This document shows, one piece after another, positions 19,162 to 27,675 of a DNA stretch of 64,000 nucleotides. The notes below the pieces were generated by a model. It was given only the letters and a program-made list of their open reading frames with translations, ran no database searches and was not told the origin of the DNA. Within the stretch, counting starts at the first letter, position 1. Each line of letters starts with the position of its first letter. The translations under genes and the position numbers were made by a program. The stretch lies in contig JABXHI010000026.1 in NCBI GenBank assembly GCA_013393415.1, positions 62,001-126,000 of the forward strand. The letters are read 5' to 3'. The DNA comes from Micrococcaceae bacterium (GTDB taxonomy: Bacteria; Actinomycetota; Actinomycetes; Actinomycetales; Micrococcaceae).

Positions 19162-20142
19162 TTAGGCGTTGCCGTCAAATAGGCTGGTCACCGAGCCGTC
19201 TTCGAAGACTTCACGTATCGCGTTGGCCAGGATCGGAGCAACGGACAGGACGGTGAGGTTCTCGAATCGTTTCTCTTGTGGGATCGGCAAGGTATTGGTG
19301 ACGACGACTTCACTCGCACCGGAATTTGCGAGTCGTTCGGCTGCTGGATCGGAGAAGACCGCGTGGGTTGCCGCGATGATGACTTCGGCTGCGCCAGCAT
19401 CCTTGAGGATCTTGACCGCACCGGAAATCGTGCCGGCGGTGTCAATCATGTCGTCAATGAGCACGCAGGTGCGTCCTTCGACCTGTCCGACAACAGTCTT
19501 GGATTCGGCTTTATTGGGCTGGGTGAGGTCACGTGATTTATGCACGAAGGCCAGTGGTGCACCGCCGAGACGTTCAGCCCACTGTTCAGCCACACGGACA
19601 CGTCCGGTATCGGGTGACACCACGGTGACCTCTTCGACGTTCACCCGGCCACGAATGTAGTCGGCCAGAATGGGGAAAGCAAAGAGGTGGTCCACCGGTC
19701 CGTCAAAGAAGCCCTGAATCTGCGAGGTGTGCAGGTCCATGGTCATGATACGGTTCGCACCGGTTGCCACGTAAAGATCCGCCATCATACGCGCCGAGAT
19801 GGGTTCGCGACCGCGACCCTTCTTGTCTTGGCGTGCATATGGGTAGAACGGAGACACGACGGTGATGCGTCGGGCAGAGGCACGTTTCATGGCGTCGCAC
19901 AGCAGCAGTTGTTCCATGACCCAGTTGTTCATGGGGGCAGGGTGTGCTTGCAAGATGAAGACATCCTTACCGCGGACCGATTGGCCGGGGCGAACGTAGG
20001 TTTCACCGTTTGCAAAGTCGTAGGCGTCCAACGGCAAGAGTTCGGTGCCGAGGTGCTCTGCGATTTCTTCGGCAAGCTCCGGGTGTGCACGGCCCGAAGC
20101 CAACACGAGCTTTTTGTTCTCATTGGTGACGATTTCGCTCAA
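19162..20142 (-). CDS. prs: Ribose-phosphate pyrophosphokinase
   Basis: The 326-residue protein is a class I PRPP synthase. It shows FANGETYVRPGQSVRG, the ATP-site FPYARQDKK-like segment (FYPYARQDKKGRGREPIS), MTMDLHTSQIQGFFD, and the PRPP loop VLIDDMIDTAGT. It makes PRPP from ribose-5-phosphate and ATP, feeding nucleotide, histidine and NAD synthesis (the last is encoded at 28.5-32.3 kb). The start is TTG at 20142 with AGGGAGA upstream. Neighbours glmU, rplY and pth are the usual ones. Confidence 0.97.
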   Translation of the reverse strand: MSEIVTNENKKLVLASGRAHPELAEEIAEHLGTELLPLDAYDFANGETYVRPGQSVRGKDVFILQAHPAPMNNWVMEQLLLCDAMKRASARRITVVSPFYPYARQDKKGRGREPISARMMADLYVATGANRIMTMDLHTSQIQGFFDGPVDHLFAFPILADYIRGRVNVEEVTVVSPDTGRVRVAEQWAERLGGAPLAFVHKSRDLTQPNKAESKTVVGQVEGRTCVLIDDMIDTAGTISGAVKILKDAGAAEVIIAATHAVFSDPAAERLANSGASEVVVTNTLPIPQEKRFENLTVLSVAPILANAIREVFEDGSVTSLFDGNA

Positions 20143-20228
20143 CCAAGTTCTCCCTAGAACGTTCGCGATGTGTATGGGGTTTCAACTGTAGACCCTGCTA
20201 CAGGCTTCCAACAGTATAGTGGGAAAGA

Positions 20229-21683
20229 TTATGACTTCTCGTTGGCTATCCGAGCGGCCTTAGCTGCTGCGGAATCGGGGCGACGCTCTAAGACCCATTC
20301 TTCAATCGTCCGCTGCTTCACCGCGTTCATTGCCAGAGCACCCGCTGGGACGTCTTGGCGAATCACTGCACCTGCGGCGGTATAGGCTCCGTCACCGATT
20401 GCTACCGGTGCGGTAAAGACCGTGTTCGAACCGGTGCGCACTTCAGCGCCAATCTCGGTGCGGTGTTTGTTCACCCCGTCATAGTTGGCGGTGATGTTGC
20501 CGCAACCGATATTGGAGTTTTCACCAATGTCTGCGTCGCCGGCGTACCCGAGGTGCGAGAGTTTGGCACCGCGACCAATGTTGACGTTTTTGGTTTCATA
20601 AAACGCGCCGATTTTTCCGGTGTCGCCAAGGACCGTGCCGGGGCGCAAGTAGGTGAATGGGCCGACGTTGGCGCCCTGCCCGATGACGGCTTCGGTACCT
20701 TCAGTGCGACGAACCGTGGCAGCTTCGCCGACGACCACGTCCACAAGTGTTGTGTCGGGACCAATGGTGGCGCCCGTGGCAATTTTTGTGGTGCCGTGGA
20801 GCTGAGTGTTGGGTTTGATGGTGACATCTTGTGCCAGCTCGACATCGACATCGATCCAGGTGGTGGTCGGATCCACGATGGTGACACCGGCACGCATCCA
20901 ACGCTGGGCAAGACGACGGTTGAGTTCCGCACCCAGCGCTGCCAGCTGCGTACGATCGTTGACGCCTTCGACTTCCATGAGGTCCTCGGTGACATATGTT
21001 GCCACGCGACCGCCTTCAGCGCGAGCAAGACCAAGGACATCGGTCAGATACTTTTCGCCTTGAACATTATCGGTGCTGACTTGCGCCAAGGTGCGCGCCA
21101 GAACGGCACCGTCAAAAGCGTAAATGCCGGAGTTGATTTCGGTGATGTCAGCGATGGTTGAGTCACCGGTCTCTTCGGCGAGCTTCAGCGCGTCTTTGTG
21201 CTCGACGATCTGTGTTACGAGACCATTGTCATCGCGCACGATGCGACCATAGCCGGTGGCATCTGGCACATTGGCGCTCAGTACTGTCACCGCGTTTTTG
21301 GCATCTTGGTGCTCGGCAACCAGCGCGGACAGCGTTTCCGGGGTGAGCAATGGTACGTCGCCGTAGGTGACGACCACTGTGCCGTCGACTGCGCCGATGG
21401 CTTCGAGCCCTTGTTCGACCGCACGTCCGGTTCCTGGGATGTCATCTTGATCTGCGATGACCAGCTGGGGATTGTGTTCCAGCACGTGGTCAACCACGCG
21501 TTCACGCTGGTGACGCACGACCGCTACGAGATGGTCTGGGTCCAGGCTCGTGGCAGCATCAAGAGCATGTCCAACGAGGGATCGCCCACCCATGGAGTGC
21601 AAAATTTTTGGTAGCTCTGATTTCATTCGTGTGCCAGCACCGGCTGCCAACACGATTACAGCCGCGGGAGAAGAAGAACTCAA
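20229..21683 (-). CDS. glmU: Bifunctional GlcNAc-1-phosphate uridyltransferase/glucosamine-1-phosphate acetyltransferase
   Basis: The 484-residue protein has an N-terminal nucleotidyltransferase domain (LAAGAGTRMKSELPK near residue 12) and a C-terminal left-handed beta-helix of hexapeptide repeats (about 260-450) with YLRPGTVLGDTGKIGAFYETKN and the acetyltransferase segment GCGNITANYDGVNKHRT. It makes UDP-GlcNAc for peptidoglycan and surface polymers. The TTG start at 21683 has AAAGGTGAG seven bases upstream. tRNA-Gln lies just upstream, as in mycobacteria. Confidence 0.97.
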   Translation of the reverse strand: MSSSSPAAVIVLAAGAGTRMKSELPKILHSMGGRSLVGHALDAATSLDPDHLVAVVRHQRERVVDHVLEHNPQLVIADQDDIPGTGRAVEQGLEAIGAVDGTVVVTYGDVPLLTPETLSALVAEHQDAKNAVTVLSANVPDATGYGRIVRDDNGLVTQIVEHKDALKLAEETGDSTIADITEINSGIYAFDGAVLARTLAQVSTDNVQGEKYLTDVLGLARAEGGRVATYVTEDLMEVEGVNDRTQLAALGAELNRRLAQRWMRAGVTIVDPTTTWIDVDVELAQDVTIKPNTQLHGTTKIATGATIGPDTTLVDVVVGEAATVRRTEGTEAVIGQGANVGPFTYLRPGTVLGDTGKIGAFYETKNVNIGRGAKLSHLGYAGDADIGENSNIGCGNITANYDGVNKHRTEIGAEVRTGSNTVFTAPVAIGDGAYTAAGAVIRQDVPAGALAMNAVKQRTIEEWVLERRPDSAAAKAARIANEKS

Positions 21684-21734
21684 TGGAATCTCACCTTTGA
21701 TCGTAAGGCACTATTTCTCAACCGCGATGCGGTG

Positions 21735-21806
21735 TTCCGCCCCTAGGATTCGAACCTAGACCACACAGCTCCAAAGGCTGGCGTGCTGCCGTTACACCAA
21801 GGCGGA
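21735..21806 (-). tRNA. tRNA-Gln (anticodon UUG)
   Basis: Reading the minus strand gives a 72-base cloverleaf. The 7-bp acceptor stem (TCCGCCT with GGGGCGG-A pairing) and the T-loop GGTTCGAATCC are clear. The anticodon loop CTTTGGA has UUG at 21772-21774. The 3' CCA is not encoded. Plus-strand reading would suggest a CCA loop, but the T-arm orientation excludes it. Confidence 0.95.
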
Positions 21807-21864
21807 ATGTTGATTGATCATCAACACCTCAAACATTGTGCCACATCTAGCCACAAATTCCGAA

Positions 21865-22257
21865 TTAGTTTGCTTCGCTGGCACGCAGCGCCTGACTCAA
21901 CTCAGCCTTGCGCATGTTTGACCGTCCGATGATGTCACGCTCTTGAGCCAGCAAGTAGAGCTCCTCAACTGTCAGCGCTTCCAATTGATCAGAAGGAGCG
22001 TCGTCGGTGACTGGTCCCTGCGGGTCGACACGCTCGTCGACATCAGGTTTCAGCGCCAAGTCTGGTTCTTCTTGAGAGTCTTCCGCTGACACGTTCGTTG
22101 CGGGTGGTAGCGAGTCCAACAGGTCTTGTGTTTGACGGTGCCGACGCAGGCGGTTGGCCGCATACACCGCGGCCACGGTGCCAGCTACCGCCACTGTTGT
22201 CGCACTGAGTATTTGACCGATGCGCTGTCCCGTTGAGTGCTGTTCTGATGATGCCAT
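21865..22257 (-). CDS. Membrane-anchored protein with Rho_N/SAP-like C-terminal module
   Basis: The 130-residue protein from ATG 22257 (AGGAG upstream) has one transmembrane segment near residues 15-36, followed by a basic stop-transfer stretch (RLRRHRQ). An acidic, low-complexity linker follows, then a C-terminal helix-turn-helix-like piece: LTVEELYLLAQERDIIGRSNMRKAELSQ in outline. That piece resembles the Rho N-terminal/SAP fold found in small nucleic-acid-associated proteins. I do not know a named family with this layout. It lies between gatB and tRNA-Gln and is probably a lone gene. Confidence 0.6.
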   Translation of the reverse strand: MASSEQHSTGQRIGQILSATTVAVAGTVAAVYAANRLRRHRQTQDLLDSLPPATNVSAEDSQEEPDLALKPDVDERVDPQGPVTDDAPSDQLEALTVEELYLLAQERDIIGRSNMRKAELSQALRASEAN

Positions 22258-22296
22258 AACTCCTATTATCACCTACACACCACGTCACGTCATCAC

Positions 22297-23802
22297 TCAC
22301 CCGTTGAGGTCAAGCTTCTCTATGATGATCTGACGGACTCGCCCAGCGTCGGCTAGGCCCCCTGTAGTCTTCATGACCGGCCCGATGAGTGCACCAATCG
22401 CCTGGGTCTTACCGCCGACAATCTTCGCGACGACATCCGGGTGCTGCTCGATCACTGCATCAACGGCTCGGGTCAGCGCTGTGTCGTCGGAGACCACCGC
22501 CATTGAACGGTTCTCCACGATCTCCCTCGGGTTGCCCTCGCCCGCAACAATATGGCCCAGAACTTGTCTGGCGATTGTATCGTTGATGATGTTCTGTTGG
22601 ATCAGACCGTCGAGTTCGGCCACGTGCTCGGCGTTGATGCCAATATCATCTATCGGCACGTGGGCATGATTGGCCAACCGGGCAATTTCTCCCATCCACC
22701 ATTTGCGAGCAGCGGCAGGGCTCGCGCCGGCTGCGATGGTTTCTTCGATCGCGTCCATCACATCGGCGTTGACGACATCGCGAAATTCCTCATCCGAGTA
22801 TCCCCAGGTTGCTTTCAGCCGCTTACGACGTTGATGGGGCGGCTCGGGTAAGGCAGCGCTGAGTCGGTCGATCCATGCCTGGTCAACGTGGATCGGCACT
22901 AAATCTGGTTCCGGAAAGTACCGGTAATCGTCGGCATCTGATTTCGGCCGTCCAGCGGTCGTCGAACGGGTCACTTCATGCCAGTGCCGTGTCTCTTGGG
23001 TGACCGTTTTTCCTTCGGCTAACAGGGCTGCTTGTCGTTGCATCTCGTAGGTCACGGCATGCTTCACTGCCCGCATCGAGTTGATATTCTTCGTCTCGGT
23101 GCGAGTTCCGAAGTGGTCAGCGTGCTTGGGCATCAGTGACACATTGGCATCACAGCGCAAGTTGCCATGTTCCATGCGAGCATCGGAGATGTCGAGGCTT
23201 CTGACGATGTCACGAATGGTCATCAAATAGGCCCGCGCTAACTCGGGTGCGCGGCTGCCCGCCCCAACAATCGGTTTGGTCACAATCTCAACCAGTGGAA
23301 TCCCTGAACGGTTGTAATCCGCCAGAGCATGCTCGGCACCTTGAATCCGACCGGTGCCACCGACGTGTGTGAGTTTGCCCGCGTCTTCTTCAAGGTGAGC
23401 ACGTTCGATCTCGACTCGAAATATGGCACCGTCGTCCAATTCGACATCTACCCAACCATCGAACGCAATCGGCTCGTCAAACTGCGAGGTCTGAAAGTTT
23501 TTGGGCAGATCGGGATAGAAATAATGTTTTCGTGCAAAACGGCAGGTTTCGGCGATGGAACAGTTCAGGGCCAACCCCAACTTGATGCCGTAGTCCACGG
23601 CCTCGAGGCTTACCACAGGCAGCGCCCCGGGAAGCCCCAAGTCGACCTCAGTCACGCTGGTGTTCGGTTCCTCACCAAAACCGTTTGGCGCCGAGGAGAA
23701 CATTTTGGTTGCTGTGTTGAGCTCGACGTGCACTTCAAAGCCTAGAACGGGGTCAAATGCAGCCAGGGCCTCATCGATGCTGGGCAGTTGTTTGGTAGCC
23801 AT
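22297..23802 (-). CDS. gatB: Asp-tRNA(Asn)/Glu-tRNA(Gln) amidotransferase subunit B
   Basis: The 501-residue protein starts at ATG 23802. It has the GatB kinase-like core (PVLGFEVHVELNT, FYPDLPKNFQTSQ, RCDANVSLMP, TETKNINSMRAV) and a C-terminal YqeY-like tail ending in GPVMKTTGGLADAGRVRQI. GatB phosphorylates the misacylated tRNA before amide transfer. The ATG overlaps the gatA stop in a TGATG junction, so the order gatC-gatA-gatB is one coupled operon. The complex supplies Gln-tRNA(Gln), which fits the tRNA-Gln gene just downstream. Confidence 0.97.
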   Translation of the reverse strand: MATKQLPSIDEALAAFDPVLGFEVHVELNTATKMFSSAPNGFGEEPNTSVTEVDLGLPGALPVVSLEAVDYGIKLGLALNCSIAETCRFARKHYFYPDLPKNFQTSQFDEPIAFDGWVDVELDDGAIFRVEIERAHLEEDAGKLTHVGGTGRIQGAEHALADYNRSGIPLVEIVTKPIVGAGSRAPELARAYLMTIRDIVRSLDISDARMEHGNLRCDANVSLMPKHADHFGTRTETKNINSMRAVKHAVTYEMQRQAALLAEGKTVTQETRHWHEVTRSTTAGRPKSDADDYRYFPEPDLVPIHVDQAWIDRLSAALPEPPHQRRKRLKATWGYSDEEFRDVVNADVMDAIEETIAAGASPAAARKWWMGEIARLANHAHVPIDDIGINAEHVAELDGLIQQNIINDTIARQVLGHIVAGEGNPREIVENRSMAVVSDDTALTRAVDAVIEQHPDVVAKIVGGKTQAIGALIGPVMKTTGGLADAGRVRQIIIEKLDLNG

Positions 23803-25352
23803 CAGTCTTGCCTTCCTGCCGTCGCGGCTGCGGTCGCCTCGGGCGCCTGCTGATATAGCGGTCGGCCCCACTTATCTTCCAGGAGCGCTTCCAGCCCACC
23901 GGCCACACGGTATGCGACCGCGTCCCGTGTGGCCGGGGCCTGAATTTGGATCCCCATTGGCATGTCGTGCTCAGCCATACCACCCGGGATAGACACTGCC
24001 GGAATACCAGCCAGATTTGCCGGGATGGTTGCGACATCGTTGGCATACATGGACGCCGGATCCGAAACCTGTTCGCCTAACGGCACTGCCACCGTTGGCG
24101 TCGTTGGGCTGATCAGCACATCAACGTTTTCGAAGGCACGCGCAAAATCTTGTTGCACAAGCGTGCGGATGCGCTGCGCCGAACCATAATATTCCTCAAC
24201 ATAACCGGCCGAAAGGGCGTACGTCCCGAGGATGATCCGACGCTTGACCTCGTCGCCAAAGCCTGCCGCACGGGTAGCGGCCATGACCTCTTTGACGGTA
24301 CTGTCGGCCTCTGGCACCACGCGATTGCCGAAGCGGATACCGTCGAACCGCGCCATATTCGACGACACTTCCGATGGCACGATCAGGTAGTAGGCGGGCA
24401 GCGCATAGCTCATATTGGGACAGTCGATAGCGACAACGTCAGCGCCAGCATCGCGCAACAATTGTAGTGCTTCGTCGAAGCGTTGCTGAATCTGCTCGGA
24501 GAAGCCAGAGCCTTGAAGCTCCTCGAGCACACCGATCCGCACACCCGTCAGATCTCTGGTCTGTGCTGCGGAGGCGAGATCGTTCCACTCAGTGATCAGC
24601 GAGGTCGAATCTTTCGGGTCGTGGCCGGCGATTAACTCATGCAGTGCCGCGGCATCGGCTGTCGTGCGGGCGACCGGCCCAATCTGGTCGAGCGAAGACG
24701 CCATCGCGATCAGCCCGTATCGGGAGACGGAACCATAGGTTGGTTTCGTTCCGACGGTGCCGGTGAAGGATGCGGGTTGGCGGATCGAACCGCCTGTATC
24801 ACTCCCCAATGCTAGCGGTGCCATGTAGGCGCCCACTGCGCTGGCGGAACCACCGCCCGATCCACCCGGTGCCCGTTCAAGGTCCCACGGGTTGCGAGTC
24901 ACGCCATAGGCTGAATACTCCGTGGTCGATCCCATGGCAAATTCATCCATGTTGGTTTTGCCGAGCACAGGCAGTTTGGCATCACGTACTTTTTGTACCA
25001 CGGTCGCATCATAAGGACTCATCCACCCCTCCAGCATTTTTGAGGCGGCCGTGGTGGGCTGCTGCGAGGTCACAATATTGTCTTTGATCGCAATAGGTAC
25101 CCCTGCCAGCCGGTGCAGAGATGCCGCATCGGCACCTCCTGCTGCGCGCAAGCGATCGACTTCGGCCGCAACAGCTAGGGCATCGTCTTCGTTGAGGTGC
25201 AGGTAGGCGTGAATACCAGCCTGGGCTGTACCGTCAATCTGGCGTATGTGGTCAAAGTGAGCCTTGGTAAGTTCAACGGAGGTAAAGGTAGTTTTGTTGA
25301 GCTCTTCCGCCATCTGCAGGGCAGTCAACCGGATCATGTGGTCGGGATTCAT
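23802..25352 (-). CDS. gatA: Asp-tRNA(Asn)/Glu-tRNA(Gln) amidotransferase subunit A
   Basis: The 516-residue protein is an amidase-signature enzyme. The catalytic triad is visible: Lys in [11 protein letters not shown], and the two serines in [29 protein letters not shown] is the glycine/serine-rich amidase signature. It releases ammonia from glutamine and passes it to GatB. The ATG overlaps the gatC stop by four bases (ATGA). Length is slightly above the family average because of a C-terminal Ala/Thr-rich tail. Confidence 0.97.
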   Translation of the reverse strand: MNPDHMIRLTALQMAEELNKTTFTSVELTKAHFDHIRQIDGTAQAGIHAYLHLNEDDALAVAAEVDRLRAAGGADAASLHRLAGVPIAIKDNIVTSQQPTTAASKMLEGWMSPYDATVVQKVRDAKLPVLGKTNMDEFAMGSTTEYSAYGVTRNPWDLERAPGGSGGGSASAVGAYMAPLALGSDTGGSIRQPASFTGTVGTKPTYGSVSRYGLIAMASSLDQIGPVARTTADAAALHELIAGHDPKDSTSLITEWNDLASAAQTRDLTGVRIGVLEELQGSGFSEQIQQRFDEALQLLRDAGADVVAIDCPNMSYALPAYYLIVPSEVSSNMARFDGIRFGNRVVPEADSTVKEVMAATRAAGFGDEVKRRIILGTYALSAGYVEEYYGSAQRIRTLVQQDFARAFENVDVLISPTTPTVAVPLGEQVSDPASMYANDVATIPANLAGIPAVSIPGGMAEHDMPMGIQIQAPATRDAVAYRVAGGLEALLEDKWGRPLYQQAPEATAAATAGRQD

Positions 25353-25654
25353 GACTCTGATCCCCCGTCGAGAATAGCCGGGACTTTGAATTGCCCCGAT
25401 TCGGTCTCTGGGGCACTGGCCAGAGCCTGCTGTTGCTCGAGGACACCGCGCACTACGTCATCGCGGAACACGTTGTGCAGCGCAACCGGATGCGAGGTGG
25501 CTGGCACTTCTTCCGTTCTAATTTCTTGAACGCGTTCAACCGTTTTCAAAATGCCGTCGAGTTCTCCCGATACGCGGTCGAGTTCTTCCTCGGTCAAATC
25601 CAGATGTGCTAGTTCGGCGAGGTGGACAAGCTGCTCGCGGGTGATGTCGGACAT
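25349..25654 (-). CDS. gatC: Asp-tRNA(Asn)/Glu-tRNA(Gln) amidotransferase subunit C
   Basis: The 101-residue protein shows the GatC pattern: [21 protein letters not shown] near the N-terminus, a central helix, and [10 protein letters not shown] (family LRxDxV). GatC wraps around GatA and stabilises the GatAB interface. It is the first gene of gatCAB and overlaps gatA by four bases. Confidence 0.95.
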   Translation of the reverse strand: MSDITREQLVHLAELAHLDLTEEELDRVSGELDGILKTVERVQEIRTEEVPATSHPVALHNVFRDDVVRGVLEQQQALASAPETESGQFKVPAILDGGSES

Positions 25655-25729
25655 AGGGGCCCTTCGCTCGCTGCGGGTTTCAATTGGCCCCAGTCTAATC
25701 GCATGTCATGAGGCGAGAAGACAAAATTT

Positions 25730-25755
25730 GGGCGGATGAGTTCGCTCATCCGCCC
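25730..25755 (-). terminator. Intrinsic terminator of the PfpI-like gene
   Basis: A perfect 11-bp stem (25730-25740 with 25745-25755) has a 4-base loop (TTCG on the plus strand, CGAA on the minus). On the minus strand it is followed by AAATTTTG. It isolates the gatCAB operon from the upstream gene. Confidence 0.85.
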
Positions 25756-25777
25756 GTCTCGTTGGTTTTCAGACTGT

Positions 25778-26305
25778 CTAGTTTTGTTCCGTCATTTTAT
25801 TGACGATTGCCTCGTTGAAGGCTGGTAAATCTTTCGGTGTCCTGGAGGTAATCAGGTTTCCGTCGACCATGAGTTCTTCGTCTGCCCAGTTCGCGCCAGC
25901 ATTGCGTAGGTCTGTTTGCAGGCTGGGGTAACTTGTCATGTTGCGATCTTTGAGGACATCGGCTTCGGTCAGGATCCACGCAGCGTGGCAGATGGAAGCC
26001 ACAGTTTTTTCTGCATCGAAGAATGCCCGTGTGAAGTTGACTGCATCGGTATTCATGCGAATTTGATCGGCGTTTTTCGTTCCGCCGGGTAGTACCAGCG
26101 CATCGAAATCTTCGACGTTGGCTTCGGCGACGTCAAGATCCACTTTTTGGGAGTGGTCTCCACCGCTAATTTCTCCTGACTCTGGCGAGACGAGAACTGC
26201 TTCGGCGCCCTCTTCAACGACGGTATCCCACGGTGAGTAGAACTCGGACGGCTCGTAACCGTTGGTCACGAGAAAAGCTATGCGACGGCCTTTAAGGTCG
26301 CTCAT
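25778..26305 (-). CDS. DJ-1/PfpI family protein
   Basis: The 175-residue protein has the PfpI fold: RIAFLVTNGYEPSEFYSPWD at the start with the conserved Glu, ALVLPGGTKNAD, and the nucleophile elbow SICHAAWIL with Cys near residue 105. Family members act as intracellular proteases, glyoxalases or protein/DNA deglycases (YhbO/YraA type). The local setting beside ogt and tagI fits a damage-repair role, but that is inference. The ATG is preceded by AAAGGAG, and a strong terminator follows. Confidence 0.9.
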   Translation of the reverse strand: MSDLKGRRIAFLVTNGYEPSEFYSPWDTVVEEGAEAVLVSPESGEISGGDHSQKVDLDVAEANVEDFDALVLPGGTKNADQIRMNTDAVNFTRAFFDAEKTVASICHAAWILTEADVLKDRNMTSYPSLQTDLRNAGANWADEELMVDGNLITSRTPKDLPAFNEAIVNKMTEQN

Positions 26306-26340
26306 GATTTCACTCCTTTAGTGTTGGGTGTCCTCCCAGG

Positions 26341-26952
26341 CTAGTTGGCGCCCAGAGTCTTCGAAAGAGTGACTGGTTCGCGAAACGGAAAGGTATTCAC
26401 CACTCCGATCGCTTCAAACATGGCAAAGAGAATCGTCGGCCCAACAAAACGAAAACCACGCTTTTTCAGTTCTTTGGCCAACGCCACGGATTCCGGTGAC
26501 TGGGTCGGCGGGTTCCCTTCGGCGTCCAGCACAGGATCTTCAGCCGGACGGTAGGACCAAATAAGCTGGGATAACCCTCCGTCCTTCCGAAGCCCAATTG
26601 TTGCTTGCGCGTTAGTAATCACGGCCAGAATTTTCTGTCGATTACGCACGATACCTGTATTCGACATAAGCTCCTCGACGTCGTCATTGGTGAAAGCCGC
26701 CACCACGTCTGGATCAAAATCCGAGAAAGCGTCTCGAAAGGCCTGTCGCTTTTTCAGAATCGTCAACCAGGACAGTCCGGCTTGAAAACCTTCCAAACTC
26801 AGCCGCTCGAAGACTCCCTGTTCGTCCCGCACCGCTCGACCCCATTCGGTGTCGAAATACTCCTGTAGCACCGGGTTCGTCGTAGCCCACGCTGGACGGG
26901 CGACACCGTCGTCGTCGATGAGTACGTTGGGATATTTAGGATGTTGGCGCAC
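26341..26952 (-). CDS. TagI-like DNA-3-methyladenine glycosylase lacking the zinc-snap residues
   Basis: The core is clearly TagI: YFDTEWG, LSLEGFQAGLSWLTILKKR with the base-pocket Glu, a helix-hairpin-helix-like middle, and GFRFVGPTILFAMFEAIGVVN. TagI removes N3-methyladenine from DNA. In E. coli Tag zinc is held by Cys4, His17, His175 and Cys179. Here the first Cys position reads ARPAW, the first His is Phe (YFD for YHD), the C-terminal pair is gone, and the protein has no cysteine. The frame opens at ATG 27021, but that would overlap ogt by 86 bases. GTG 26952 has GAGGTG nine bases upstream and still keeps the whole domain, so I chose it. It is coupled to ogt. Confidence 0.82.
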   Translation of the reverse strand: MRQHPKYPNVLIDDDGVARPAWATTNPVLQEYFDTEWGRAVRDEQGVFERLSLEGFQAGLSWLTILKKRQAFRDAFSDFDPDVVAAFTNDDVEELMSNTGIVRNRQKILAVITNAQATIGLRKDGGLSQLIWSYRPAEDPVLDAEGNPPTQSPESVALAKELKKRGFRFVGPTILFAMFEAIGVVNTFPFREPVTLSKTLGAN

Positions 26953-27478
26953 TGGGGCGTTCACCTCGTTCAAAGGCCAGTAGATATTGTTTTGCACCGG
27001 CGGTGCCGCTGAATTCACCATGACTGCCGTCTGATCTGACGACTCGGTGACACGGTTGGATTAGCGGGATGGGGTTGCGTGCGCATGCACTGCCCACTGC
27101 GCGCGCAGCGCCGGGATTTTCGAGCTGTGTGGCGAATTGCCCATAGGACCGGGTTTCGCCGTAGGGGATGCTCGACAAATTTTGCTGTACCCGTGTCATG
27201 AACCGGTCGGGTGCCGGCTGTTGGACTGGGAGTTCAAAGTACTTCCGCGTTCCCGCGAAATATTCAGCGAGCTGCTGGGTTGCGTACTCGAGTGCAGCAT
27301 CATCGCGTTGAACGGGCATGCCGTAGGCAGCTTCGAGTTTGGCGCGGACGCTGTGAAAATCGTGGTTCTCAAAAGCCAGGTGTACTACGGCTGATGCGGT
27401 CGCGGCGATGAATAGCTCGCCGATCGGTGAGGGCATGATCGCGTATCGAATGGTGACGGATTGTGCAGTGTCGGACAT
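26936..27478 (-). CDS. ogt: Methylated-DNA-[protein]-cysteine S-methyltransferase
   Basis: The 180-residue protein has the AGT active site IPLIQPCHRVVRSDGS with the acceptor Cys, preceded by IPYGETRSYGQFA and ARAVGSACARNP, which form the helix-turn-helix DNA-binding unit. It transfers the alkyl group from O6-alkylguanine to its own Cys and is then spent. GAGGTGG precedes the ATG. The 3' end overlaps the tagI reading frame, so the two alkylation-repair genes are probably co-transcribed. Confidence 0.95.
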   Translation of the reverse strand: MSDTAQSVTIRYAIMPSPIGELFIAATASAVVHLAFENHDFHSVRAKLEAAYGMPVQRDDAALEYATQQLAEYFAGTRKYFELPVQQPAPDRFMTRVQQNLSSIPYGETRSYGQFATQLENPGAARAVGSACARNPIPLIQPCHRVVRSDGSHGEFSGTAGAKQYLLAFERGERPSAPTS

Positions 27479-27576
27479 GGTGTACCACCTCGGTTGATGT
27501 CATTACTGATTATGCCTGCTTTGGTCTTTGGCGTCAGGTGGAAATGGCGCACTGTGGATAAGCACCGCTGATGTTC

Positions 27577-27629
27577 TTGACAATCCGTGTGTGCCAGCCC
27601 ATACTTACTTAAAGTCAGATTGACCTTAA
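27577..27629 (+). promoter_or_regulatory. Promoter and probable NrtR operator of the nad operon
   Basis: TTGACA (27577-27582), a 17-base spacer and CATACT (27600-27605) form a good sigma-70-type promoter. A near-perfect palindrome TTAAAGTCA-GAT-TGACCTTAA (27609-27629, one mismatch) covers the expected start site near 27612. That is where a repressor would block initiation. The adjacent nrtR-like gene makes NrtR the likely ligand. Confidence 0.7.
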
Positions 27630-27675
27630 GGGCAATTGTGGGATTCCCTGGTCGCGAGCGCAGAAAGGACAGCGC

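Noticed and set aside
20355-21161. 268-codon frame opposite glmU
   Set aside because: It is antisense to glmU with composition typical of a shadow frame (Gly/Val/Phe/Asp) and no start signal.
21745-21790. Plus-strand reading of the tRNA region as tRNA-Trp (CCA loop)
   Set aside because: The T-arm GGTTCGAATCC and the acceptor ends read correctly only on the minus strand, giving tRNA-Gln(UUG).
27553-27561. TGTGGATAA, a perfect DnaA-box match upstream of nrtR (with another at 58819-58827)
   Set aside because: Two isolated 9-base matches in 64 kb are close to chance; there is no cluster and no dnaA or dnaN nearby, so no origin is claimed.
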